Positions 50,678-59,431 of a DNA stretch of 64,000 nucleotides are shown in pieces; the stretch's first letter is position 1, and every line of letters begins with the position of its first letter. Below the pieces are notes generated by a model. That model worked only from the letters and a program-made list of their open reading frames with translations. It was not told the DNA's origin and did no database searches. Source of the stretch: Acetobacter orientalis (lineage in GTDB: Bacteria; Pseudomonadota; Alphaproteobacteria; Acetobacterales; Acetobacteraceae). The translations under genes and the position numbers were made by a program. The DNA is taken from positions 62,001 to 126,000 of the forward strand of contig NZ_BAMX01000014.1 in NCBI RefSeq assembly GCF_000963965.1, in the 5' to 3' direction.

Positions 50678-52150
50678 TCATGAGCGCCAAGATTCGATAC
50701 TTTTCATTCCAATTTTTAGGAGTTCTTGAGCCCGTGGCTTATTTGCGGCTTCGACATATAAGCGAAGCTCAGGCGCGTTTCCAGAGGGACGTAAATGAAG
50801 AACCTCATTGGATGCAAATGTCATCCTCAGACCGTCAGTCTCGTCGATGGCCTGAAGAGCGCCACACGCCTGAATGAAGCCCAGCTTTTCGGCTTCTGTG
50901 TGCGGGGATTTACGTAATACCTCAAGCTTTGTCTTGCTCTGTATTGTTGGCATTTCAGCCAGTCTGTCGCTCAACGTAAAGCGGGGGGGAAGAGTTTTGA
51001 TGAGTTTTCTAAGGTCTTTGCCATAGTCACGTGCAGCAACAAGTGTACACAGCATGGGCAATACGGAATCTCTTGTTGGTAAGGCCGGAAGGTGTTTGCC
51101 ATCTCTAGAGATAGCGCTGGCCAGCAGGAAACCACCATTTGCTTCGTACCCGACAGAGGGCTCGGTACCGTCTGCCAAGGCTTCTGTCATGGCAGCAACT
51201 ACGTAGGGTGATCCAATTTTTGTACGGCGCACTACATTGGCAAAGCCGGCTTTTTCTAAAGCGGTGTTACTGCTAACGGGTGTGGCGACACTTTTTGCCT
51301 GCAGAAATTGTGCGGCGAGTATTCCCAGAACGTCGCCACGTAACCAAACACCTTGATTGTCAGCAAGCAATGGCCGATCTGAATCGCCGTCTGTCGTCAG
51401 AATGGCATCATAATGCTCTGACTTTGCCCACTGTTGGGCCAGATCAGAATCCTCTTTACGAACAGCTTCTGTATCAACAGGAACAAAGGTTTCGGATCGG
51501 CCTAATGGGATAGCTTCTCCACCAAGTGCTTCAACAATATCGATCAGCACATCCCGGCCAACAGCAGAGTGCTGGTAAATACCAAGCTTTAAGCCTCGGA
51601 GTGCCTCTTTTCCAAAAAAATTCCGATAGCGTTCAACAAAGGCAGTAGATACATTTGTGACATTCGGGAGTGTAATGGGATGGATAAGATGGCCTTCGTC
51701 ATCAAACCATTCAGCAGGAAGGCTGACATCTTCCTCCCGCATCGCAATTTCGTCAGATTTCAGAAATTCGCCGCGAGCGTGATTAAATTTGATGCCGTTC
51801 CGGTCTGCAGGAATATGGCTCCCCGTGACCATGAGGGAAGGCATACCTTCAGAAAATGCAAAATTACATAAGGCGGGTGTAGGCACATACCCGCAGAAAA
51901 TAGTCCTTCCACCCATGAGGTCTATCGCCGCAGCACAGGCTTTTAGAATGCGAGGACTACTTGGGCGAAGATCTCCTGCGATAGCAACGAGTTGCCCGGT
52001 CTTGAATTCCCCGATTTTTTGAAGATAACGAAGAAAGCCAACTGTATAAGCGCAGCAGACTTTGTCTGTCATAGCGGTTACGAGTCCCCGTGCGCCGCTT
52101 GTTCCAAAAGCTACACCGGATTCCGTCATCCAATCTTTTATTTTTGCCAT
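50678..52150 (-). CDS. manB: Phosphomannomutase/phosphoglucomutase family enzyme
   Basis: Converts mannose-6-phosphate to mannose-1-phosphate for GDP-mannose (or the glucose analogue). It has 490 residues. Hexose phosphate mutase motifs: the phosphoserine loop VTGSHIPADRNGIKF (Ser near 123), metal loop TTDGDSDRP, sugar-binding EANGGFLL, and the phosphate-binding RPSGNAPELRLYVEA at the C-terminus. The loop TGSHIP differs from the common TASHNP but is known in several ManB-like enzymes. It shares the locus with a GDP-mannose pyrophosphorylase, which supports mannose. Confidence 0.9.
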   Translation of the reverse strand: MAKIKDWMTESGVAFGTSGARGLVTAMTDKVCCAYTVGFLRYLQKIGEFKTGQLVAIAGDLRPSSPRILKACAAAIDLMGGRTIFCGYVPTPALCNFAFSEGMPSLMVTGSHIPADRNGIKFNHARGEFLKSDEIAMREEDVSLPAEWFDDEGHLIHPITLPNVTNVSTAFVERYRNFFGKEALRGLKLGIYQHSAVGRDVLIDIVEALGGEAIPLGRSETFVPVDTEAVRKEDSDLAQQWAKSEHYDAILTTDGDSDRPLLADNQGVWLRGDVLGILAAQFLQAKSVATPVSSNTALEKAGFANVVRRTKIGSPYVVAAMTEALADGTEPSVGYEANGGFLLASAISRDGKHLPALPTRDSVLPMLCTLVAARDYGKDLRKLIKTLPPRFTLSDRLAEMPTIQSKTKLEVLRKSPHTEAEKLGFIQACGALQAIDETDGLRMTFASNEVLHLRPSGNAPELRLYVEAANKPRAQELLKIGMKSIESWRS

Positions 52151-52510
52151 TCTATGTCATCTCATCAAAATTCTAATGCTTCTCTGAAGCGAGCGAGAAA
52201 CAAGATAGACCAAGACCTTACGAAAATATCAATGGGGCATATAATTTTTTAAGAAATTTAGTGGGATTGAATAACATTCAATGTTTTTCAAAATCCGGAA
52301 TGTAACTAAAGATGAAATATAAATATATCTCTAATTGATAATTTGTGTTGCCTATTACGTAGGAATAAAAGCAAAAAAAGTATTATTATATATTGTTTTT
52401 CACATAATATATGAAAATTTTCGTTAAATTGGATAAGAGATTTTTGTTGTGATGTCTATTCCTCTTTATTGTATTATAATCTGAATGATATCGCGGTGTT
52501 ATTGAGGTAA
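52151..52510. other. AT-rich divergent intergenic region
   Basis: 360 bases between the mutase and the methyltransferase-like gene, both transcribed outward. It must contain both promoters. The AT content is high enough that several -10-like hexamers occur, so I do not pick one. No gene or repeat seen. Confidence 0.5.
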
Positions 52511-53392
52511 ATGATTATGACCAATGCACAAAAATCGAGTTTTACACAGAAAATTCCTTCTAAAATACAAAGTAAGCAAAATGAAGCAGCCATGTCTCTT
52601 CTGCAACGCATAAGCGGAGATGAGACTGATAAATTTTTAAAGCGCTTTCTTCAAAATCCTGAGCAAATTGATGATATCGCGTCGGAAATATCTGATGCAG
52701 GACCATTAGAAGCGCTTAGAAAACTGCGTCGAACAAGCAATATAATGGTGTCTGGGCGTATTGAAGCTGATTATGCTTATGTAGGTTTACCAGGTGAAGC
52801 TGAAAATTGTAGCTTTGATGAAGGTTTTAAAACGTTTCTATATCCTCGTTTAGGCAAGAGAGCTAAAAGCTTTGCAGTCTTGTTTGAACATCTTAAAGAA
52901 ATAAAAAATCCTTTTATTATAGAAACTGGGTGCCTCCGAGTTCCCAATAATTGGGAGGGAGACGGTCAGAGTACATTTCAATATGATTGGTTCGCGCGTG
53001 ATTATAGTGGGCATGTTATTACTATCGATATTAATCAGGATAGTATTGATAGTGCACGGAGAGCATGCAGCGGCACAACGAGTACAATTTTGAATGATTC
53101 TGTAGAAACATTAAATATGTTAAGCGAGACCATATCTCGTTCAGCATCTCTTCTTTATCTGGATAGTTTCGATCTGGATGTTTCAAACCCAATGCCCAGT
53201 GCGATTCATCACGCTCTGGAGCTGATGGCAGCTCGAAACTTGATAGGGCCGGAAACTCTTATTTGCGTTGATGATTTTGATGTTCCTCCTTTGGGAGCAG
53301 GCGGGAAGGGTCTTATTGTAGACCAGTTTATGCACTCTATCCGAGCGGAAGTGATTTACTCGGGTTATCAAAAAATTTGGAAAATGAAATAA
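52511..53392 (+). CDS. SAM-dependent methyltransferase-like protein
   Basis: It has 293 residues. A Rossmann-like core begins near 135 with IIETGCLRVPNNWEGDG, then VITIDINQDSIDSARRAC, and SLLYLDSFDLD as the acidic strand, the layout of class I methyltransferases seen in polysaccharide loci. The N-terminal third is helical and unrecognised. It may modify a sugar or a lipid carrier. GAGG is before the ATG at 52511; the second ATG (52517) has better spacing. Confidence 0.7.
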   Translation: MIMTNAQKSSFTQKIPSKIQSKQNEAAMSLLQRISGDETDKFLKRFLQNPEQIDDIASEISDAGPLEALRKLRRTSNIMVSGRIEADYAYVGLPGEAENCSFDEGFKTFLYPRLGKRAKSFAVLFEHLKEIKNPFIIETGCLRVPNNWEGDGQSTFQYDWFARDYSGHVITIDINQDSIDSARRACSGTTSTILNDSVETLNMLSETISRSASLLYLDSFDLDVSNPMPSAIHHALELMAARNLIGPETLICVDDFDVPPLGAGGKGLIVDQFMHSIRAEVIYSGYQKIWKMK

Positions 53393-53415
53393 TAATATCA
53401 GTTTAAAATAGAAAA

Positions 53416-53446
53416 GCCCTCGCATATCTTTAATATATGCGAGGGC
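53416..53446. terminator. Bidirectional terminator
   Basis: A 12-base perfect stem (GCCCTCGCATAT and complement) with flanking A and T tracts separates two convergent genes, 23 bases after one stop codon and 8 bases before the other. Confidence 0.9.
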
Positions 53447-53453
53447 CAATATT

Positions 53454-55655
53454 TTATTCTAGAATAAGAGGTTCAGTAGACTCAAAAGGAAGGTCTACAG
53501 GTAAACGACCCGGGCAGATAAGGGCATCATAAGTGCGCCGTGTATCGTCCTCATGACCTTGCTTGCAATAGGCAATCCCGCTCCAACCAATAAATCCTCC
53601 CTGCGGGGTATTACCTGGAAATTTGCCACGTGCCAGAAGTTGGATGTTCACGACACCATCTGCACGGACAATGCCAGATAACTTGAAAAATTGTTGGTGT
53701 TCAGAAAGCCTAAAGGCATGGGGATCGGTTCCGGCATCTGCGATAGCAATAGGATCACTTTGACGAGCAGATTGGCGGTGCAGGCGCAAGAAAATATCAA
53801 CAACTTCGCCCTCACAACAATCAGAGATAAACTCTATTTCGCAACGACGATTCTGGGACCACGCTCCCCAGTGGTTGGCAGGATACCACCAGGATTTGCG
53901 TGCTGATCTGAAGGTAATAATTTTTTCGCCGCGACGTGCCATATTGAGAATGTCGTGGCTTCCTCCTGCAATCAACGTGCAAGACGGGAGATACGAGTTA
54001 GATGTTGCACGCTTGTCTTTAAGAAGTTCCGCATATTTGACAGTAGCGGTAAAAAATTCTCTTGAAAATTGTTCCCAAGTTTTTGGTTTGAAATCGTTAA
54101 CAATACGCTGTTCCCATGCATGCAAATCGTCACGGTTGATAAGCGTATCACGAACAACAGCGTAGCTGCTTTCAACATCAAAAGGATCTATATAACGGAC
54201 AAAATCTCTGCCGACTTCAGGCATAGATGTCGTATTGGAAGCAATGCAAGGTTTGCCATACGCCAGGCTTTCACCAATAGGCAGCCCAAACCCTTCTGCA
54301 AAGCTGGGGTAAAGAGAAAGCAGGCAATTTTTATAAAGATACTCTACTTCTGCATCAGAAATACCATTAAACACAAAGAGCCAGTCCCCAATATATCCTT
54401 GCTCTTCGATATATTGACGAAATTTTTCAACTTCCCATCCCCATTTCCCAACAAACACCAGATAGGGAACGTTCTCTCCAAATTCTTCGCGCAACTGTTC
54501 CCAAATTTTTATAAGCAGCTTATGGTTTTTTCGAACTTCAATGGTGGAAACAACCAGAGCATAATTTTTAGAAGAAAGATCGGTAATATTTCTGTTTGTT
54601 ATAGAGGCATTTATATTTTTCTCGGATAATTCTGTAGGCAATAGAATAGCTTCAACAGGCAAAGAATAATTTTTTTCAACATGGAGATAGTCTTTTACGT
54701 CTTGAGCAACGTATTCAGAGTTTGCAAGAACAAAATCACAAACATCTAAAGCATCAGAAAGTTGAATTTGGAAAGCATCAGTTGCAGCTTTTTCGACATA
54801 TTCAGGCATTCTGACTTGAATCAGGTCATGAATAAAAAGACCGAATTTTACGCCGACGTTCTTATTGTGCATAATAAGATCGTAGTGACTGAAGATCCAA
54901 AAAGCTCCGGCAACAACAAAAATATCACCGTCTTGAAGAGAGACATTTTTTTTCGAACTTAAAACGGCCTCCAAAGCCGTATCGATCATATGTCGTTCAA
55001 TAATAACAGCATTAAATATATCAATAAGATCAAAGAATTTTTCTGTATCGACAGCAAAAAAACGGAAATTTCCATATTCAGGAATAACAGGAACAATTTT
55101 ATATCCCGGAATATCAAAATGCTTTATGTAAGAGACAAGATTAAGCAAAACACGTTGGATACCGCTTAAACTGACGTTAACTTTTACATAATCTACAAAA
55201 TCAGTGACATCAAGCCAAATAATATGCTGCTGCTTTGTCTTTGAAGTGGGCGAATGGTCTAGAATACCTGACGTTATGAGCCAGTTACTGCGTTCAAGTT
55301 CATGTTTGGCATGAATATTTTGGGGATCCAAATCAAATGCAGTTTGGTATGAACGAACTGAATCAATTTCACGACCCATTACTTTATATAAATGACCTTT
55401 CTGCAGAAAAAGATCCGAGTTTCTATTGTCAATTGTTTCGGCTAATTCATATGTTTCTAAAGCGTCTTTCAGCTTTCCTGCTTCTTTCAGGCAATTGCCT
55501 TTTTGAATATAATACCGAAGAATTTTTTTATTATTACGGTTCTTTTCAATAAATTCACCGTACAATTCGGCGGCTTTGGACCAGTCTTGTGCATCTCTAG
55601 CCGCGTCAGCAGCGCGTGCTATGGGTCTGTGCAGTGAGTAATTAAAAATTTTCAT
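53454..55655 (-). CDS. TPR-glycosyltransferase family 4 fusion protein
   Basis: It has 733 residues with three parts. About 10-130 hold TPR-like repeats (AAELYGEFIEKNRNNKK, ALETYELAETIDNRNSD). About 145-530 form a GT-B glycosyltransferase with VSTIEVRKNHKLLIKIW and the nucleotide-sugar EX7E motif EGFGLPIGESLAYGKP. The last 160 residues are an unrecognised domain with beta-like pattern (SWWYPANHWGAWS). It probably assembles the exported polysaccharide; donor and acceptor are unknown. Confidence 0.88.
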   Translation of the reverse strand: MKIFNYSLHRPIARAADAARDAQDWSKAAELYGEFIEKNRNNKKILRYYIQKGNCLKEAGKLKDALETYELAETIDNRNSDLFLQKGHLYKVMGREIDSVRSYQTAFDLDPQNIHAKHELERSNWLITSGILDHSPTSKTKQQHIIWLDVTDFVDYVKVNVSLSGIQRVLLNLVSYIKHFDIPGYKIVPVIPEYGNFRFFAVDTEKFFDLIDIFNAVIIERHMIDTALEAVLSSKKNVSLQDGDIFVVAGAFWIFSHYDLIMHNKNVGVKFGLFIHDLIQVRMPEYVEKAATDAFQIQLSDALDVCDFVLANSEYVAQDVKDYLHVEKNYSLPVEAILLPTELSEKNINASITNRNITDLSSKNYALVVSTIEVRKNHKLLIKIWEQLREEFGENVPYLVFVGKWGWEVEKFRQYIEEQGYIGDWLFVFNGISDAEVEYLYKNCLLSLYPSFAEGFGLPIGESLAYGKPCIASNTTSMPEVGRDFVRYIDPFDVESSYAVVRDTLINRDDLHAWEQRIVNDFKPKTWEQFSREFFTATVKYAELLKDKRATSNSYLPSCTLIAGGSHDILNMARRGEKIITFRSARKSWWYPANHWGAWSQNRRCEIEFISDCCEGEVVDIFLRLHRQSARQSDPIAIADAGTDPHAFRLSEHQQFFKLSGIVRADGVVNIQLLARGKFPGNTPQGGFIGWSGIAYCKQGHEDDTRRTYDALICPGRLPVDLPFESTEPLILE

Positions 55656-55805
55656 TGTTCAGTGACGGACCTTGCTTGTGCAAAAAATATCAAACTCATT
55701 GAGTAAACTTATCCCAACATAATATAAAAAACTCCTTAAAAAAACAAGATATGATCAATAATGTTTGCACGATGAGGCAGATATGCGAAATTCATAACGT
55801 AAAAT

Positions 55806-57104
55806 TTATTTTTGAATGTTATCTCTAAAAATTAAATTTTTACTCATATTTTTGTTTTTGAGGTTGATTGGGAAAGGAATGCCTGAAAAATTGTTGTATT
55901 TGATTATTCCGTTTTCACTATTTTCTAAAATAGTTATTCCTGTAGAATTATTGTAATTCCAACCACCACAATGGTAGGATAAATTATTATCAGATATATT
56001 GTAATCTTTCATATTATTACCGATATATATTGATGTGCTATTTTTATTATTTCCACACATAACATTGTTTTGTAAAGATAACCCAACAAGACTGCCTTGA
56101 AAATGGAAAGCATCTTGTCCAACCGTAAATACTCTCATATTCGAAAAATTAAATAGTGATTCATCACTATTATTCATATTGTATTGCGCAATTCCCGGAC
56201 CATTTTGTATATTGCTTGACCATGAATTGGAAAAATTTAGACCTTTTATAATAGAATTTTTGTAACGTGCATCAATTCTTAAGCCGACGTCAATAGAAGT
56301 GTCTGCTAGAACTGTATTATTTGCGAAAGTCCATAAAATTTGTTGGTTGTCACCAGCCGAAAAATAAGTTCCTATCTTACCATACAAGACATCATTATTT
56401 TCGAGGTATAATCCTCCTGCATCTTCAATGAGCATACCTGCTAATGCTGTATTTGTGCTTGCTATTGTTGAATTGGTTACTCGCGGATCAACAGTATCGG
56501 CATGCTGAGTTTGGTGTCCGATTCGAACCCCAATATAAGAACTTCCATTAATGCGAATATGGTCAACATCTATAGAATTGCCACTAAGATCGATACCAAT
56601 GTATGGATTTTCAATCATAACATTAATGATTTGAGCAAGCATTGGCTTAGTACTTGCGGCATCTATGGCAATGCCTTTTTGAGGAGGATGACTATATTTT
56701 ATGTCTAGATCTTTTATAGAACCACCTGCGCCGCCTATGCGGAGAAGAGTGCCTTCAGTTGCATCAACGAACAGTACAGTCGAAAACCGCCCTTCTCCTT
56801 GTAAAACAACGTGCGGTGGTATTTCAATAGTTCCGCTAATTTTACAAACAGATCCAGGTATATGTAAAATACCTGTGTGTTTCGGATGAGTTAATTGGCT
56901 TTGCAGTAAGGCTTGTCTGAAGGCTTTTGTATCATCTGTTTTACCATCGCATTGAGCACCAAAGTTAAGAACACTCCAATCTGGTTTAAATTGAGTGTTA
57001 TCTGTTAATTTAGATTGAGAAGGTTTTTCATGCTCTAAACATAAAAAAGACAGTGGAAGAATAGTTAAGACGCTTAAAATATATGAGAACCACTGCCTTT
57101 TCAT
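55806..57104 (-). CDS. Secreted right-handed beta-helix protein (pectate lyase 3-like)
   Basis: It has 432 residues with a signal peptide or N-terminal anchor (about 1-23). The domain begins with the pectate-lyase-3 motif NFGAQCDGKTDDTKAFRQAL. Asn- and Ile-rich short repeats typical of a beta-helix run to the end (for example LENNDVLYGK, SLQNNVMCGNNKN). It might process or bind the polysaccharide during or after export. No catalytic residues can be assigned. The AT-rich codon use differs from the core genes. Confidence 0.82.
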   Translation of the reverse strand: MKRQWFSYILSVLTILPLSFLCLEHEKPSQSKLTDNTQFKPDWSVLNFGAQCDGKTDDTKAFRQALLQSQLTHPKHTGILHIPGSVCKISGTIEIPPHVVLQGEGRFSTVLFVDATEGTLLRIGGAGGSIKDLDIKYSHPPQKGIAIDAASTKPMLAQIINVMIENPYIGIDLSGNSIDVDHIRINGSSYIGVRIGHQTQHADTVDPRVTNSTIASTNTALAGMLIEDAGGLYLENNDVLYGKIGTYFSAGDNQQILWTFANNTVLADTSIDVGLRIDARYKNSIIKGLNFSNSWSSNIQNGPGIAQYNMNNSDESLFNFSNMRVFTVGQDAFHFQGSLVGLSLQNNVMCGNNKNSTSIYIGNNMKDYNISDNNLSYHCGGWNYNNSTGITILENSENGIIKYNNFSGIPFPINLKNKNMSKNLIFRDNIQK

Positions 57105-57157
57105 GTTCTATTCCTGATAGATGGAGATAGATATCTTAAAGTGGAATTATATAAAGA

Positions 57158-58489
57158 TTATTTCAAAGCATCCTCAGAAAACTTTTGGATAAGAGGCCAG
57201 TTCATAGGACGATTTTTATTGGCTTTTTGTCCTTCCGGGCTCTGTGCAAGCTGCAGCATAAATTCGAGACCTGCTACGAGAGGGGGTTTAGGCGTATTGC
57301 ACAAGAAAGCCATATATGTTTGAAGTCCACTTGGATCGACTTCCCGCCCCAAAATTTCACGATAAGAATTTGAGATGAAATTTAACACTGTAATTTTATA
57401 ACTCTCATTGGGTATGTTCATAATATTTTTTACCGTGGTTTGAGCAAGATCCAGAACACCTTTAGCACACAAAGATATTTCACCAAGAACTTTGGGCGGT
57501 GGGAGAAAATCCTGTGCAAGATGGAATGACGTAAAGCGTGAAGGTACATGGTACGTCTTTAAAGCTTGTATCAAATCTATTTTTTTAAGAATACATTTTT
57601 CTGGAATTCTCACATCGGTTTCTGGAATATAAGCGTAGCGGGGAGATGATTCGTCAAATAGCACATCATCCAAATCGTGCTGCTTTGTATAAATATTACG
57701 GTCAAGGACCATATAAACATTAGAACGAATATAGGCACATTCCAGAGTAAGGGAAGATAAATCACCAAATATTATATCTGCTTTCGCAATAAGAATATCT
57801 GTTAAATCTTGGGTGGAAAAAATTATATTTGAATATCGCATCTTAATATTGCAAATTACCCGATTTTGGGCTGGATGCATTAAATAAATAATACCTGGTT
57901 CGTCAGGCATGCTGGCCATAACGTCAAATTCTACACCCCATGTTAAAATAACAAGCTGCTTTAGTCTTTGGGGGAATTTAGACCATGCTTGTGGCAGGTC
58001 GTCTTTTGAAGTGCTTTTCTGTAGAGAGAGAACATTTTCCTTCAGATCATCCAGTTTTGGATAATCACCAACGTGAAAACTGGTAGACGCATTTTTATAT
58101 ATACGTGAAAGACGTTCGGCCCATAAACTTGTCGGAGCAAAATAGTGATCATAATCACAAAGGCTTTTACTGTAAGTAAATTTTTTAAATGGTGCTATCC
58201 CGTGTTCACACCCAATAGCAAGGAAGGACCATCTTGGGCGTAACGTGCCAACATATAATAATGTAGATGGAGAAGAAGCAACTACTATTGGAAATTTTTC
58301 TTGGCAAAAAGAATTAAGTGCCATCATGTTTTTTGAATTATCTGAAAAAATTTCTACCATACAGCAATTGAAAATAAAAGAATTACACTGTCTATATATA
58401 GGATTTAACGAAAAAGAGTCTTTTTTCTCGGACGAAAAAAAATAAATTGTTGGAAGATTGTTTTTTGATATTTGATATTCGTCTTTCAT
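57158..58489 (-). CDS. TagF-like glycerophosphotransferase fused to DUF4214
   Basis: It has 443 residues. The first 320 resemble CDP-glycerol poly(glycerophosphate) transferases: LAIGCEHGIAPFKK, DYDHYFAPTSLWAERL with the expected His, and ADIIFGDLSSLTLECAYI near the nucleotide site. The C-terminal 100 residues contain a DUF4214 segment (YREILGREVDPSGLQTYMAFL). The transferase part is divergent, so substrate is an inference supported by the TagD-like gene 97 bases away on the other strand. Confidence 0.68.
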   Translation of the reverse strand: MKDEYQISKNNLPTIYFFSSEKKDSFSLNPIYRQCNSFIFNCCMVEIFSDNSKNMMALNSFCQEKFPIVVASSPSTLLYVGTLRPRWSFLAIGCEHGIAPFKKFTYSKSLCDYDHYFAPTSLWAERLSRIYKNASTSFHVGDYPKLDDLKENVLSLQKSTSKDDLPQAWSKFPQRLKQLVILTWGVEFDVMASMPDEPGIIYLMHPAQNRVICNIKMRYSNIIFSTQDLTDILIAKADIIFGDLSSLTLECAYIRSNVYMVLDRNIYTKQHDLDDVLFDESSPRYAYIPETDVRIPEKCILKKIDLIQALKTYHVPSRFTSFHLAQDFLPPPKVLGEISLCAKGVLDLAQTTVKNIMNIPNESYKITVLNFISNSYREILGREVDPSGLQTYMAFLCNTPKPPLVAGLEFMLQLAQSPEGQKANKNRPMNWPLIQKFSEDALK

Positions 58490-58586
58490 ATTTTTTCGTA
58501 TTCCTAATGTGAAATATTTGTTGCATTTATATGAAATTTATATAAAAATTTTTGCGAATGCAATAACCATAATCGAAGTGTGTATT

Positions 58587-59045
58587 ATGAGCATCGTTAT
58601 AACATACGGGACGTTTGACCTTTTCCATATTGGCCATGTTCGGATACTTGAGCGCGCTCGGTCACTCGGAGATAAGCTGATTGTTGGTATTTCCAATGAC
58701 GCCTTTAATGCAAAGAAAGGTAAGGTATCTTGCACTTCTTATGAACATCGGGCAGAAATTGTAAGAGCATGTCGCTACGTTGATTTAGTCATACCAGAAG
58801 AATGCTGGGAGCAAAAAGCTCATGATATTAAAAAATACAATATTGATATACTGACTATGGGAGATGACTGGATAGGTAAATTTGATTATCTATCTCGTTT
58901 ATGCAAGGTGCATTATTTTTCGCGTACTCCAGGTATATCCACAACGTTGCTTAAGCAAACAGTCTGTAATGGGACAGATTCTCGGGTTGGGTCTTCTTTA
59001 GTTTCACAAGTAGTTATTGCGGATGAGATAGGTGTAAACTCCTAA
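58587..59045 (+). CDS. Glycerol-3-phosphate cytidylyltransferase (TagD-type)
   Basis: Makes CDP-glycerol from CTP and glycerol-3-phosphate. It has 152 residues. The start at 58587 (MSIVITYGTFD) is the conserved one; an upstream frame is non-coding. Motifs: nucleotide-binding FHIGHVRILERA, GISND, and RTPGISTT, the TagD signature, near residue 116. The last 25 residues extend past the usual end. Together with the TagF-like protein it suggests glycerol phosphate in the surface polymer. Confidence 0.9.
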   Translation: MSIVITYGTFDLFHIGHVRILERARSLGDKLIVGISNDAFNAKKGKVSCTSYEHRAEIVRACRYVDLVIPEECWEQKAHDIKKYNIDILTMGDDWIGKFDYLSRLCKVHYFSRTPGISTTLLKQTVCNGTDSRVGSSLVSQVVIADEIGVNS

Positions 59046-59356
59046 GTATAATACGAGAGTGGTTTCTATTGGATAGGTTTTGTTTTTTATCACACTCTGT
59101 TTTTTTGTATTTACGATATAATGGTATATTGAGGTTTCAATAATTATTAAAAACAACGTGTATTGTTTTGTTTTTATATATAAAAGTATATATTTATTTT
59201 CGTTTTTATCGTTAATATAAATTATAATATTATTAATGCAAGATACTTCTATATAATTTTGATATTTATACGAAATTCATTATTTATTTTCTAGAAAAGA
59301 ATTTTTTATGAAAAAGAAAAAGCACTGATCCTTTGTTTTAATAAGAACCAGTACTT
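59046..59356 (-). terminator. AT-rich spacer with a terminator of the GDP-mannose pyrophosphorylase gene at 59320-59356
   Basis: Imperfect arms AAGCACTG (59320-59327) and CAGTACTT (59349-59356) are followed on the minus strand by a long T-rich tail. The rest of this spacer, up to 59431, is very AT-rich and I see no gene in it. Confidence 0.5.
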
Positions 59357-59431
59357 CTCATTGCATATATTTCCTTCTAAGCGGTGATATTCCGAATAAA
59401 GAAATATATTTCTGTAAAAAGATTATTTTCT

